64,000 nt of DNA, from contig NZ_VJNO01000026.1 of NCBI RefSeq assembly GCF_007096885.1, positions 33,661 to 97,660 on the forward strand, in the 5' to 3' direction. This stretch comes from Streptomyces sp. 130 (GTDB lineage Bacteria > Actinomycetota > Actinomycetes > Streptomycetales > Streptomycetaceae). How positions within the stretch are numbered: the stretch's first letter is position 1; each line of letters opens with the position of its first letter. Below are positions 19,209-28,286 of this stretch, piece after piece. Under the pieces are notes generated by a model that saw nothing but the letters and a program-made list of their open reading frames with translations, had not been told where the DNA came from and did not search any database. The translations under genes were made by a program, and so were the position numbers.

Positions 19209-21116
19209 ATGAACCGACCCCGTGGCCGCGCGCCGCTCGTGCTGGCCCTCCCCGCGCTCCTGGCCGTCGCGTTCCTGCTGCTGCCGCTGGCCGGCATCCT
19301 GGCCAGGACCTCGTGGGGCGAGCTGGGCACCCACCTCACCGGCGAGGGCACGACCAGGGCGCTGACGCTGTCGCTGATCGTCTCCGGCTGGGCGCTGCTC
19401 CTCTCCCTCGTCCTGGGTGTGCCGCTGGCCTGGCTGCTGGCCCGGGTCGACTTCCCCGGCAAGGTCTTCGTCCGCTCGCTGGTGCTGCTGCCGATGGTGC
19501 TGCCGCCCACGGTCGGCGGGGTCGCGCTGCTCCTCGGCTTCGGCCGCCGGGGGCTGCTGGGGCCGTGGCTGGAGGACTGGTTCGGGATCACGCTGCCGTT
19601 CCACACCTCCGGCGCGGTGCTCGCGGCGACCTTCGTCGCCATGCCGTTCCTGGTCATCAGCCTTGAGGGCGCGCTCGGCGGGCTGCGGCCCCGTTACGAG
19701 GAGACCGCGGCCTCCCTGGGGGCTTCGCCGGTACGGGTGTTCTTCACGGTCACCCTGCCGATGGTGGCCCCCGGACTGGCCGCCGGAGCGGCCCTGACCT
19801 GGGCCCGGGCGCTCGGCGAGTTCGGCGCGACCATCACCTTCGCGGGCAACCTCCCCGGCACCACGCAGACCCTGCCCCTCCAGGTCTACCTGCTGCTCCA
19901 GGACGACCCGGAGGCGGCGACCTCGGTGTCCCTGCTGCTGCTCGTCATCGCCATGGCGGTGCTGCTCGCGCTGCGGGGGCGGTGGACGGGGACGCCGCCG
20001 GAGCGCACCCGGCGGGAGGCCGTGGCGGACGAACCGGCGGCGGACGCCCCCTCCCCCGTCGCGCCCCCGGCCGTACGGGAGAGCTGGCCGCTGCACGCCG
20101 AGGTCACCGGCTTCAACGAGCTGACCCTCGACGCGGAGGCCGGCACCACCATCGCCGTCGTCGGCCCCAACGGCGCCGGCAAGACGACCCTGCTGCGCGC
20201 CCTGCTCGGCCTCACCCCGCGCGCCCACGCCCGGCTCCTGCTGGGCGGCACCGACGTCACCGCCCTGCCCGCCCACCGCCGGGGCGTCGCCTGGGTCCCG
20301 CAGGACGGCGCGCTGTTCCCGCACCTGAGCACCCTCGCCAACACCGCCTACGGGCTGCGCGCCCGGGGCGTGCCGCGCGCCGAGGCCCGGCGCACCGCGC
20401 AGGAGTGGCTGGACCGGCTCGGGGTCGGGCAGCTGGCCGCGCACCGCCCCGCCCAGGTCTCCGGCGGCCAGGCACAGCGCGTCGCGCTGGCCCGCGCGCT
20501 GGCCGCCCGTCCGCGCCTGCTGCTGCTCGACGAACCGCTCGCCGCGCTCGACCAGACGACCCGGTCCCGGGTCCGGCACACGCTGCGCCGCCATCTCGAC
20601 GGGTTCGGCGGTGTCTGCCTCATCGTCACGCACGACCCGGTGGAGGCCGTCGCGCTCGCCGACCGGGTCCTCGTCCTGGAGGCCGGCCGCGCGCTCCAGG
20701 ACGCCCCGCCCGCCGAGGTGACCCGGCACCCGCGCTCCCCCTGGGTCGCCCGGATGCTCGGCCGCAACGCCTGGCCCGGCACCGCCACCGCCGACGGCCT
20801 GGAGCTCCCGGGCGGCGGTCGCCTCGTCGCGGCCGACCCGCTGCCCGCCGGGGTGCCCGCGCTCGCGGTGATCGCGCCCGAGGCCGTCGCCGTGCACCGG
20901 GAGAAGCCGGCCGGCAGCCCGCGCAACGTGTGGCCTGGGACGGTGCGCGAGATCACGGCGGGCGGGAGCCGGCTCCGGGTGCTGGTGGGGTCGGAGCGGG
21001 CGCCCGACCTGGTCGCCGAGATCACCCCGCAGGCCGCCGCCGAGCTGTCCCTGGCGGACGGGGCGCGGGTGTGGACCAGCGTCAAGGCCACCGAAGTGAC
21101 GCTCGTGGCGCTCTGA
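19209..21116 (+). CDS. modBC: Fused molybdate ABC transporter permease/ATPase (ModB-ModC)
   Basis: This 635-residue protein joins two transporter parts. Residues about 1-255 form a ModB permease with several membrane segments and the EAA-type loop (EETAASLGASPVRVFFTVTLPM). Residues about 290-520 are an ABC ATPase with Walker A GPNGAGKT (near 319), signature SGGQAQR (near 417) and Walker B LLLLDEP (near 437). The C-terminal 65 residues look like a TOBE (molybdate-binding) domain. The linker between the parts is Pro/Ala-rich. Assembled as a homodimer it would give the usual two permeases and two ATPases. It ends three bases before the convergent nitrate reductase gene. Confidence 0.93.
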   Translation: MNRPRGRAPLVLALPALLAVAFLLLPLAGILARTSWGELGTHLTGEGTTRALTLSLIVSGWALLLSLVLGVPLAWLLARVDFPGKVFVRSLVLLPMVLPPTVGGVALLLGFGRRGLLGPWLEDWFGITLPFHTSGAVLAATFVAMPFLVISLEGALGGLRPRYEETAASLGASPVRVFFTVTLPMVAPGLAAGAALTWARALGEFGATITFAGNLPGTTQTLPLQVYLLLQDDPEAATSVSLLLLVIAMAVLLALRGRWTGTPPERTRREAVADEPAADAPSPVAPPAVRESWPLHAEVTGFNELTLDAEAGTTIAVVGPNGAGKTTLLRALLGLTPRAHARLLLGGTDVTALPAHRRGVAWVPQDGALFPHLSTLANTAYGLRARGVPRAEARRTAQEWLDRLGVGQLAAHRPAQVSGGQAQRVALARALAARPRLLLLDEPLAALDQTTRSRVRHTLRRHLDGFGGVCLIVTHDPVEAVALADRVLVLEAGRALQDAPPAEVTRHPRSPWVARMLGRNAWPGTATADGLELPGGGRLVAADPLPAGVPALAVIAPEAVAVHREKPAGSPRNVWPGTVREITAGGSRLRVLVGSERAPDLVAEITPQAAAELSLADGARVWTSVKATEVTLVAL

Positions 21117-21119
21117 GCC

Positions 21120-24100
21120 TCAGTAGACGTCCCGCACGTACCGCTTGTCGGCGGCGAGCTGCTTCACGTACAGGGCGGCGGCCTCCGGGTCGAGCCCGCC
21201 GTGCGCGACCGCGATGTCGCGCAGCGCCCGGTCGACGTCCTTCGCCATCCGGGCCGCGTCGCCGCACACGTAGAAGTGGGCGCCGTCGCGCAGCCAGGAC
21301 CACAGCTTCGCGCCGTGCTCGCGCATCCGGTCCTGGACGTAGACCTTGGCGCGCTGGTCGCGCGAGAAGGCGGTGTCCAGGCGGGTGAGGGTGGAGTCCG
21401 CGAGGAAGGACGTCAGCTCCTCCTCGTAGAAGAAGTCGGTGGCCCGGTGCTGCTCCCCGAAGAGCAGCCAGTTGGGGCCCGGGTCGCGGCGGGCGCGGCG
21501 CTCCTCCAGGAAGCCGATGAAGGGGGCGACGCCGGTCCCGGGGCCGACCATGACCATCGGTGCGTCGGGGCGGGCCGGTGGCCGGAAGTGCGGGGCCCGG
21601 CGGACGAAGACCGGGACGCGGGTGTCGGGCTCGGCGTCCGCGAGGAAGGGCGAGCAGACCCCGGCGCGCGGGCGGCCGTTGGGGTTCTCGTAGCGGACGA
21701 CGGAGACCGTCAGGGAGAGGCGGCCGGGGTCGGTGAGCGGGCTGGACGATATCGAGTACAGGCGGGGCTGGAGCGGCTTGAGGACGCCGGCCCACTCCTC
21801 GGGGGTGGCCTTGACCGGGTATTCGGCGAGGACGTCGACGGCCTGGCGGCCCCAGGACCAGCGGGCCAGCTCGCCCTTGTTGTCGGGCCGCAGCATCTTC
21901 TTCAGGTCCCGGTCGCCGGTGCGTTCGGTGACGAAGCCGAGGAGGGCGGGGGTCAGGCGGGTGATGTCCAGGTGGGTGCGGAGCGCGTCGCCGAGCCGGA
22001 GACCGCCGGCGCCGGAGACCTCGATCCCGGTGTCGGGGTCGAGGCCGGTCACGGAGAGCCATTCGGCCACCAGGTCCGGGTGGTTGGCGGCGTGGACGCC
22101 GAGCGCGTCCCCGGCCGCGTAGTCGAGGGCGGTCCCGGTCCCGCCGGTGTCGAAGGTGAACCGGCGGACCTCCTTGCCGGAGCCGGGCCGGCCGAGCAGC
22201 CGGTTGCCGGCCAGCCGGGCGGTGACGGGGGCGGGCCTGGGGGCCCGGGCCGGGGCGGGCGGGGGCGCGGGCGCCGGCGCGGGGGCCGGGGCGGCGGGCG
22301 GGGCGGTGAGCCCGGCCAGGACCTGGTCGAGCCAGCTCAGCGCGGACGGTTCGTAGTCGGGTTCGCAGTCGGTGCGCGGGGCGAGGCGGACGGCCCCCAG
22401 CTCGTCCAGCCGCCGGTCCAGCCTGCGCCCGTGCCCGCAGAAGTCGTCGTAGGAGGAGTCGCCGAAGGCCAGGACGGCGTACCGCCTGCCGTCCAGGGGC
22501 GGGAGGTCCGCCGCCGTCAGGGCCTCCCAGAAGCGGGAGCCGTTGTCCGGCGCGTCGCCGTCCCCGAAGGTGCTGGTGATCAGGAGGAGGTCGGCGGCCG
22601 GCGGCAGGGCGCGCGGGTCCGCCTGGTCCATGCCGAGGAGCCGGGTGCGGTGGCCCGTGGCGGTGAGCCGGTCGGCGGTGGCGACGGCGAACTCCTCGGC
22701 GTTGCCGGTCTGCGAGGCCCACAGCACGACGACCTCGCGGCCGGGGGCCTCGGCGGCGGGGGCGGGCGCGGGGTCCTCGGCGGGCGGCCCGGTGCGCGAG
22801 TACATGCCGGCCAGGACGCCGTTCACCCAGCGCGCGTGCTCGGCGCTGAAGGGCGCGCCGGGCGGGAGGACGGGGACGCCGGGGGCGCCCAGGGGCAGCC
22901 CGGCGAGGAAGCCGACGAGGTACTGGCGCTCGTGCTCGGCGAGGACCGGGGGCGGGGTGGTGTCCAGGCCGAAGACGGCGGCGGTCGCGGGCACATCCGC
23001 GGCGGAAGGCGGCGGCGCCGCCACCTTCGTCAGCGTCACCGCGCACACCTTGAACTCCGGCTGGTGGGAGACCGGGTCCACGGCGTCGCCGGTCACCGCG
23101 TTGACGCTGAGGTATTCGCCGAACAGGTCGTTCCAGTGGAAGGGCGCGAAGCAGCAGCCCGGGGCCACCCGGTCGGTGACCACGGCCGGCAGCACGGCCC
23201 GCCCGCGCCGGGACTCGACCTCCACCGGGTCGCCGTCCGCGAGGCGCAGGCGTGCCGCGTCCTCGGGGTGCACCTCCACGAACGGTCCGGGGTCGAGCCG
23301 GTTGAGCTTGGCGACCTTGCCGGTCTTGGTGAGGGTGTGCCACTGGTGCTGGACGCGGCCGGTGTTGAGCAGGAAGGGGTAGTCGTCGTCCGGCATCTCG
23401 GCCGCCGGGACGTGGGGGCGGGCGAAGAAGCGGGCGCGTCCGGTCGGGGTCGGGAAGACCGGTCCGCCGCCGTCCGGGGCGAGATAGCGGATGGGGTTGC
23501 GGTCCGGGCCGTCCGGGGTGGGGGCGGGCCACTGGACGGGGGCGGTGCGCAGCCGTTCGTACGTCACGCCCCGGAGGTCGTAGCCGGTGCGGGGGTTGGC
23601 GGCGCGCTTGATCTCCTCGAAGACCTCCTCGGCGCTGTCGTACGTGAAGGCGTCCTCGTATCCCATGGCGCAGGCGATACGGGCGATGATCCGCCAGTCC
23701 GCGAGGGCTTCGCCGGGGGGCTCGACGGCCGGGCGGGCGAGGGTGAGGTTGCGTTCGCTGTTGACGAGTACGCCCTCCGTCTCGCTCCACAGGGCGCCGG
23801 GCAGGACGACGTCGGCGTAGGCGTTGGTCTCGGTGTCGGCGAACACGTCCTGGGTGATGACGAGCTCGGCGGCCTCCAGGGCCTCGATGACGGTACGGCG
23901 GTTGGCGACGGAGGCGACGGGGTTGGTGCAGATGATCCAGCACGCCTTGATGTCGCCGGCCGCCATCCGCTGGAACATCTCGACCGTCCCCCGGCCGCAC
24001 TCGTCCTTGCGCAGGGTGCCGGGGGCGAGCCCCCACAGCTCCTCGGTGAAGGCGCGGTCCTCGTCGTCCAGGAGGGAGCGCTGGCCGGGCAGGCCGGGTC

Positions 24101-25172
24101 CCATGTAGCCCATCTCCCGCCCGCCCATGGCGTTGGGCTGGCCGGTGAGCGAGAGGGGGCCGCTGCCGGGGCGGCAGATCGCGCCGGTCGCGAGGTGGAG
24201 GTTGATCAGCGCGTTGGTGTTCCAGGTGCCGTGGGTGGACTGGTTGAGCCCCATCGTCCAGCAGCTCGTCCACTCCCCCGCCCCGCCGATCCACCGGGCG
24301 GCGAGGCGGAGGTCGTCCTCCGGGACGCCGGTGATCTCGGCGACGGTGGCGGGCGGGTAGCCGGCCAGGAATTCCGGCATCTCCTCCCAGCCCTCGGTGT
24401 GCGCGGCGATGAACGCGGGGTCGGTGTGCCCGTTCGCGTGGAGCAGGTGCAGGAGGCCGTTGAGGAGGGCCAGGTCGGTGCCGGGGTTGACGCGCAGGAA
24501 GAGGTCGGCCCGGTCGGCGGTGGCGGTGCGCCGGGGGTCCACGACGATGAGCTTGGCGCCGGCCTTGACGCGGTCCAGGAGGCGCAGGAAGAGGACCGGG
24601 TGGCAGTCGGCCATGTTGGACCCGATGACGAGGAAGACGTCCGCGCGGTCCAGGTCGTCGTAGGAGCCGGGCGGCCCGTCCGCGCCGAGCGACAGCTTGT
24701 AGCCGCTGCCCGCGCTCGCCATGCACAGCCGCGAGTTGGACTCGACGCGGTTGGTGCGGACGAAGCCCTTGGCCAGCTTGTTGGCGAGGTACTGCGCCTC
24801 CAGGCTCAGCTGCCCGGACACGTAGAACGCGACGGCGTCCGGTCCGTGGGTGTCGATGACCGCCCGAAGCCGCCGCGCGGTGGACGCGACCGCCTCGTCC
24901 ACGCCCACCGGTACGGGCTCCGCGCCGCGCTCCGGCCGCACCAGGGCGGTGGTCAGCCGGCCGGGGGCGGCGAGCAGGTCGGCGGTGGTCGCGCCCTTGG
25001 TGCAGAGCCGTCCCGCGTTGGCGGGGTGGGCCTTGTCGCCCGACGCCTTGAGGACCGTACGGCGTCCGCCGGGCCCGGCCGCGACGTCGAGGACCATTCC
25101 GCAGCCCACCCCGCAGTACGAGCAGACCGTGCGGACCTGAGTGGCGTCGGCCGACGAGCTCTGTGGGGGCAC
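21120..25172 (-). CDS. Assimilatory nitrate reductase fused to NADPH flavoprotein reductase
   Basis: This 1350-residue chain combines a molybdopterin oxidoreductase with a CysJ/P450-reductase-like module. Residues 17-57 hold a 4Fe-4S site (C17-x2-C20-x3-C24-x32-C57). About 60-490 is the molybdopterin domain and about 590-700 the dinucleotide-binding domain. About 811-945 is a flavodoxin domain (VVLWASQTGNAEEF). After a Pro/Ala linker come an FAD domain (about 985-1180) and an NADPH domain (about 1205-1350, MVGPGTGVAPFIGFLEERRARR), ending in VRDVY as in CysJ-type reductases. The chain should move electrons from NADPH through FAD, FMN and 4Fe-4S to Mo and reduce nitrate to nitrite. The GTG start has GGAAGG upstream. 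The modABC operon faces it. It could in principle use another oxo-substrate, but the architecture is the one usually annotated as nitrate reductase. Confidence 0.9.
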   Translation of the reverse strand: MPPQSSSADATQVRTVCSYCGVGCGMVLDVAAGPGGRRTVLKASGDKAHPANAGRLCTKGATTADLLAAPGRLTTALVRPERGAEPVPVGVDEAVASTARRLRAVIDTHGPDAVAFYVSGQLSLEAQYLANKLAKGFVRTNRVESNSRLCMASAGSGYKLSLGADGPPGSYDDLDRADVFLVIGSNMADCHPVLFLRLLDRVKAGAKLIVVDPRRTATADRADLFLRVNPGTDLALLNGLLHLLHANGHTDPAFIAAHTEGWEEMPEFLAGYPPATVAEITGVPEDDLRLAARWIGGAGEWTSCWTMGLNQSTHGTWNTNALINLHLATGAICRPGSGPLSLTGQPNAMGGREMGYMGPGLPGQRSLLDDEDRAFTEELWGLAPGTLRKDECGRGTVEMFQRMAAGDIKACWIICTNPVASVANRRTVIEALEAAELVITQDVFADTETNAYADVVLPGALWSETEGVLVNSERNLTLARPAVEPPGEALADWRIIARIACAMGYEDAFTYDSAEEVFEEIKRAANPRTGYDLRGVTYERLRTAPVQWPAPTPDGPDRNPIRYLAPDGGGPVFPTPTGRARFFARPHVPAAEMPDDDYPFLLNTGRVQHQWHTLTKTGKVAKLNRLDPGPFVEVHPEDAARLRLADGDPVEVESRRGRAVLPAVVTDRVAPGCCFAPFHWNDLFGEYLSVNAVTGDAVDPVSHQPEFKVCAVTLTKVAAPPPSAADVPATAAVFGLDTTPPPVLAEHERQYLVGFLAGLPLGAPGVPVLPPGAPFSAEHARWVNGVLAGMYSRTGPPAEDPAPAPAAEAPGREVVVLWASQTGNAEEFAVATADRLTATGHRTRLLGMDQADPRALPPAADLLLITSTFGDGDAPDNGSRFWEALTAADLPPLDGRRYAVLAFGDSSYDDFCGHGRRLDRRLDELGAVRLAPRTDCEPDYEPSALSWLDQVLAGLTAPPAAPAPAPAPAPPPAPARAPRPAPVTARLAGNRLLGRPGSGKEVRRFTFDTGGTGTALDYAAGDALGVHAANHPDLVAEWLSVTGLDPDTGIEVSGAGGLRLGDALRTHLDITRLTPALLGFVTERTGDRDLKKMLRPDNKGELARWSWGRQAVDVLAEYPVKATPEEWAGVLKPLQPRLYSISSSPLTDPGRLSLTVSVVRYENPNGRPRAGVCSPFLADAEPDTRVPVFVRRAPHFRPPARPDAPMVMVGPGTGVAPFIGFLEERRARRDPGPNWLLFGEQHRATDFFYEEELTSFLADSTLTRLDTAFSRDQRAKVYVQDRMREHGAKLWSWLRDGAHFYVCGDAARMAKDVDRALRDIAVAHGGLDPEAAALYVKQLAADKRYVRDVY

Positions 25173-25307
25173 CGGGGAGACCTTCCGTGAATCGGATCGT
25201 GCTCCGACGGTAGGAAGGCGCCGTTACGCCGGTGTGGCACCGGCCGATCATGGGCGGTAACGCTCGTCGCACACCGGGCGGGCCGCCGGTGTGAGAAGAC
25301 CGGTCGC

Positions 25308-25661
25308 TCAGGTCTCCTCGGTGAGCTGTTCGTCCAGGTCGTCGAAGAGCAGTTCCGTGTGGTCGACCTGCCCCGTCCGGTACGCCGAGCGGGCGACCAG
25401 GTGCGCGGCGACCGGGCCGGTCATCAGCTGGAAGAAGCCGATGAGCGCCAGCGTCGCCAGGTCCATGCCGCTGCGCAGCCGCAGTGCGACGCCGGCGAGC
25501 ACGATGAGCATGCCGAGCGCCTGCGGTTTGGTCGCGGCGTGGCTGCGCGAGAGGACGTCGGGCAGGCGCAGCATGCCGACCACGCCGAGCAGGCAGATCG
25601 CGGCGCCGAGCAGCACCAGCGCGGCGCCCGCCGTGTCCAGGACCTGGAGCCAGACGCTCAC
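25308..25661 (-). CDS. mnhG: Na+/H+ antiporter subunit G (MnhG/MrpG)
   Basis: This 117-residue membrane protein has three hydrophobic segments and the MnhG pattern LGVVGMLRLPDVLSRSHAATKPQALG. It is the last gene of the Mrp antiporter operon, which exports Na+ (and sometimes other cations) in exchange for protons as a multi-subunit complex. It starts at GTG 25661, overlapping the mnhF stop by four bases. The acidic C-terminal tail faces the cytoplasm by inference. Confidence 0.92.
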   Translation of the reverse strand: MSVWLQVLDTAGAALVLLGAAICLLGVVGMLRLPDVLSRSHAATKPQALGMLIVLAGVALRLRSGMDLATLALIGFFQLMTGPVAAHLVARSAYRTGQVDHTELLFDDLDEQLTEET

Positions 25662-25993
25662 TGCCTCTCCTCCCCGCCGGGCCGGGCCCGCTCCCCGTGC
25701 GGTCGGCCGGGCGGCCGGTCGCGTACGGCGATGAAGCGCGCGATGCCGACCGAGCCGGTGAAGCCGAGGAAGGCGAGGACCAGCATGATCGGGAAGTAGA
25801 ACGGGTCGCGCGCGAACGCCGATTTGGCGCCGAGCCCGGCGATGATGAGCGCGGCGCAGACGTCGAGCGCGATGGCCCGGTCGAGCATCGAGGGGCCGCG
25901 CCAGATGCGGGCGAGCAGCAGCGCTCCGGCGGCGGCGATCAGGACGACGGCCGCCGTGAGCAGCACCCGGTCCACGGTCTGGGGGGCGCTCAT
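25658..25993 (-). CDS. mnhF: Na+/H+ antiporter subunit F (MnhF/MrpF)
   Basis: This 111-residue protein has three membrane helices, with the MrpF segment LARIWRGPSMLDRAIALDVCAALIIAG. The C-terminal 25 residues are basic and polar (RPPGRPHGERARPGGEERQ). The ATG at 25993 overlaps the mnhE stop by four bases and its own stop overlaps the mnhG start by four. Confidence 0.92.
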   Translation of the reverse strand: MSAPQTVDRVLLTAAVVLIAAAGALLLARIWRGPSMLDRAIALDVCAALIIAGLGAKSAFARDPFYFPIMLVLAFLGFTGSVGIARFIAVRDRPPGRPHGERARPGGEERQ

Positions 25994-26634
25994 CGGCCGT
26001 CCTCCTGGTCCTTCGGCGGTTGGCCGGTGTGCGGTGCCCGCGGGGGCGGGGCGGCGACCCGCTCGATCTCGTCGCGGGTGCCGAAGGCGCGTACGGTCAG
26101 CTCCTCCAGGCGCCACACGGAGCGCCGGGCGGCTTCCAGCTCGGCGGGGTCGCCCGCGTCCAGGACGTGCAGGAAGACGGTGGCCGTGGCGCGGCGGACC
26201 TCCACGACGGAACCGTCGGGCACGTTCGAGACGGTGACGGCGGTGGCGGCGAGCATCAGGTCGGAGCGGCAGCGCAGCGGGACGGCGATGACGGCCGCCT
26301 GCCGGGGCTGCCGGCCGTGGATCTGCCGGGTGACCTTCACGCCGGAGGTGTACATGTCGTACAGCAGATAGCCGGCCAGGCGCAGGATGCCCCAGGGATG
26401 CAGCCGCAGCCCCAGGTCGACCTTGGGCAGCGGGAAGGCCAGGCAGACGGCCACCGCGACCACGGCCCCGGTCAGCAGGTTCGCCCAGTTCAGGCTGGAC
26501 CAGAGCAGCACCCAGATGACGGTGAGCCAGGCGATCAGCGGCAGGTCGAGCACCCTGCGGCGGCGGGCCCCGAACGCGGCGCTGAACGGCGGCAGGTCCT
26601 TGTTCCGGAAGGAGAAGGTGACGAGGCGTTTCAC
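25990..26634 (-). CDS. mnhE: Na+/H+ antiporter subunit E (MnhE/MrpE)
   Basis: This 214-residue protein has two close membrane helices (about 30-75) followed by the soluble MrpE domain (SGVKVTRQIHGR ... NVPDGSVVEVRRATATVFLHVLDA). The start is GTG 26634, which overlaps the mnhD stop by four bases; the frame further 5' lies inside mnhD. It ends with a proline-rich tail and overlaps mnhF by four bases. Confidence 0.9.
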   Translation of the reverse strand: MKRLVTFSFRNKDLPPFSAAFGARRRRVLDLPLIAWLTVIWVLLWSSLNWANLLTGAVVAVAVCLAFPLPKVDLGLRLHPWGILRLAGYLLYDMYTSGVKVTRQIHGRQPRQAAVIAVPLRCRSDLMLAATAVTVSNVPDGSVVEVRRATATVFLHVLDAGDPAELEAARRSVWRLEELTVRAFGTRDEIERVAAPPPRAPHTGQPPKDQEDGR

Positions 26635-28286
26635 GGTCCCAGCACCTCCCGGGTGTACGGCGTGCGGGCGATGAGTTCGGTGGCGGCACGGTCGGTGTAC
26701 GAGGTGAGCGGGCCGGCGAACACGGTGAAGGCGAGGCCGAGGCCGACCGCGGCGGCCGTCGCCCAGGTCATCGGGCGGGGCAGCACGCTGGTGGTGGTGA
26801 CGGCGTGGCCGTGGAGCGTGGCGGCGACGGCGAGCCCGGCGGGCTGGTGGCGGACGCGGAAGCCCTCGTCGCCGGTGCCGGCCATCCGGTCCGGGCCCTC
26901 GTCGGCATCGTCGTCGTCGCTGTCGTCGTCCGACTCCAGGACGGTGCCGGCGGCGGCCTGCCCCGGGGGCGCCGCCCGCCAGAAGGCGAGGTTCCAGACC
27001 TTGGCCATCACGTACAGCGTGAGCAGGCTGGTCGCGGTCGCCCCGGCGACGAGGGTCCACGCCCACACCCCGCCGTCGGCGACACCGGCGCGCATGAGGC
27101 CCAGCTTGCCGATGAAGCCGGACAGCGGCGGGATGCCGGCGAGGTTCATCGCGGGCACGAAGAAGAGGACGGCGAGGGCGGGGGCGGCCCGGGCGATGCC
27201 GCCGATCCGGGTGAGTTCGGTGGTGCCGGTCCGGCGTTCGATCAGCCCGGCGACCAGGAACAGCGTGGTCTGGACGGTGATGTGGTGGACGACGTACACG
27301 ATCGCGCCGGCGTACGCCTGGCGGGTGGCGAGGCCGATGCCGAAGACCATGTAGCCGATGTGGCTGATGAGGGTGAAGGAGAGCAGCCGCTTGAGGTCGG
27401 TCTGGGCGACGGCCCCCAGGATGCCGACGGTCATCGAGGCGAGGGCCGCCGCCATCAGCAGGTCGCCGAGCCGGTTGCCGGGGAAGAGCAGGGTCTCGGT
27501 GCGCAGCATGCAGTAGACGCCGACCTTGGTGAGCAGCCCGGCGAAGACGGCGGTGACGGGGGCGGGCGCGGTCGGGTAGGAGTCGGGCAGCCAGGCGGCG
27601 AGCGGGAAGACGGCCGCCTTGACGGCGAAGACCGTCAGCAGCATGGCCTGGATCAGCGTCTGGACGCCCAGCGGTAGCCCGCCGAGGCGTTCGGCGAGCT
27701 GGGCGAAGTTGGCGGTGCCGGTCGCGGCGTACGTCATGGCGATGGCGGTCAGGAAGAGCATCGAGGAGAACAGCGAGATGATCACGTAGGTGGAGCCCGC
27801 CCGGATGCGCGGACCGGTGCCGCCGAGGGTCAGCAGGACGAAGCTGGCGACGAGCATGATCTCGAAGCCGACGTAGAGGTTGACCAGGTCACCGGCGAGG
27901 AAGGTGCACGAGACGCCCGCGACCAGGATCAGGTAGGCGGGGTGGAAGACGGCGACGGGCGTCTCCTCGTCCCGGTCCGCCATGCCCTGTCCCAGGGAGT
28001 AGACGAGGACGCACAGGGTGACGGCGGAGGAGACCGTCAGCATCAGCCCGGAGAGCCGGTCGGCGACCAGGGTGATGCCGAGCGGGGGTGCGAAGTCGCC
28101 CAGGTGCACGGAGAGCGGCCCGTCGGTGTCGGCGGCGATCATCAGAGTGACCGAGAGGCCGAGTACGGCGGTGAGCACGGCCACGCTGACGAAGCGCTGG
28201 ATCTGCTTGAGCCGGGTGCCGAAGGCGAGGCTCAGGCCGGTCGCGCAGAGCGGCAGCAGCACCGGCAGCGGGACGAGGGCGTTCAT
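26631..28286 (-). CDS. mnhD: Na+/H+ antiporter subunit D (MnhD/MrpD)
   Basis: This 551-residue protein is a complex I-like antiporter subunit (proton-conducting membrane transporter family) with about 14 hydrophobic segments. Family blocks include LPDSYPTAPAPVTAVFAGLLTKVGVYCMLR and the lysine-bearing LKRLLSFTLISHIGYM. A cytoplasmic acidic stretch (ESDDDSDDDDADEGPD, about residue 480) interrupts the last helices. The ATG at 28286 overlaps the mnhC stop by four bases. Confidence 0.94.
   Translation of the reverse strand: MNALVPLPVLLPLCATGLSLAFGTRLKQIQRFVSVAVLTAVLGLSVTLMIAADTDGPLSVHLGDFAPPLGITLVADRLSGLMLTVSSAVTLCVLVYSLGQGMADRDEETPVAVFHPAYLILVAGVSCTFLAGDLVNLYVGFEIMLVASFVLLTLGGTGPRIRAGSTYVIISLFSSMLFLTAIAMTYAATGTANFAQLAERLGGLPLGVQTLIQAMLLTVFAVKAAVFPLAAWLPDSYPTAPAPVTAVFAGLLTKVGVYCMLRTETLLFPGNRLGDLLMAAALASMTVGILGAVAQTDLKRLLSFTLISHIGYMVFGIGLATRQAYAGAIVYVVHHITVQTTLFLVAGLIERRTGTTELTRIGGIARAAPALAVLFFVPAMNLAGIPPLSGFIGKLGLMRAGVADGGVWAWTLVAGATATSLLTLYVMAKVWNLAFWRAAPPGQAAAGTVLESDDDSDDDDADEGPDRMAGTGDEGFRVRHQPAGLAVAATLHGHAVTTTSVLPRPMTWATAAAVGLGLAFTVFAGPLTSYTDRAATELIARTPYTREVLGP

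Noticed and set aside
21201..25190. A 1329-codon open frame opposite the nitrate reductase gene, and similar long antisense frames at 29089-31998, 32117-34834, 38137-40902 and 40925-45094
   Set aside because: In very GC-rich genes the opposite strand is often open. These translations are low-complexity (Gly/Arg/Ala/Val-rich) with no domain, while the other strand encodes clear families.
25173..25307. GlnR-type operator upstream of the nitrate reductase (GTTAC and GTAAC elements on the minus strand)
   Set aside because: The GAAAC-type half-sites and the 11/22-bp spacing of known GlnR boxes are not met; only isolated pentamers match. A GlnR binding test would decide.
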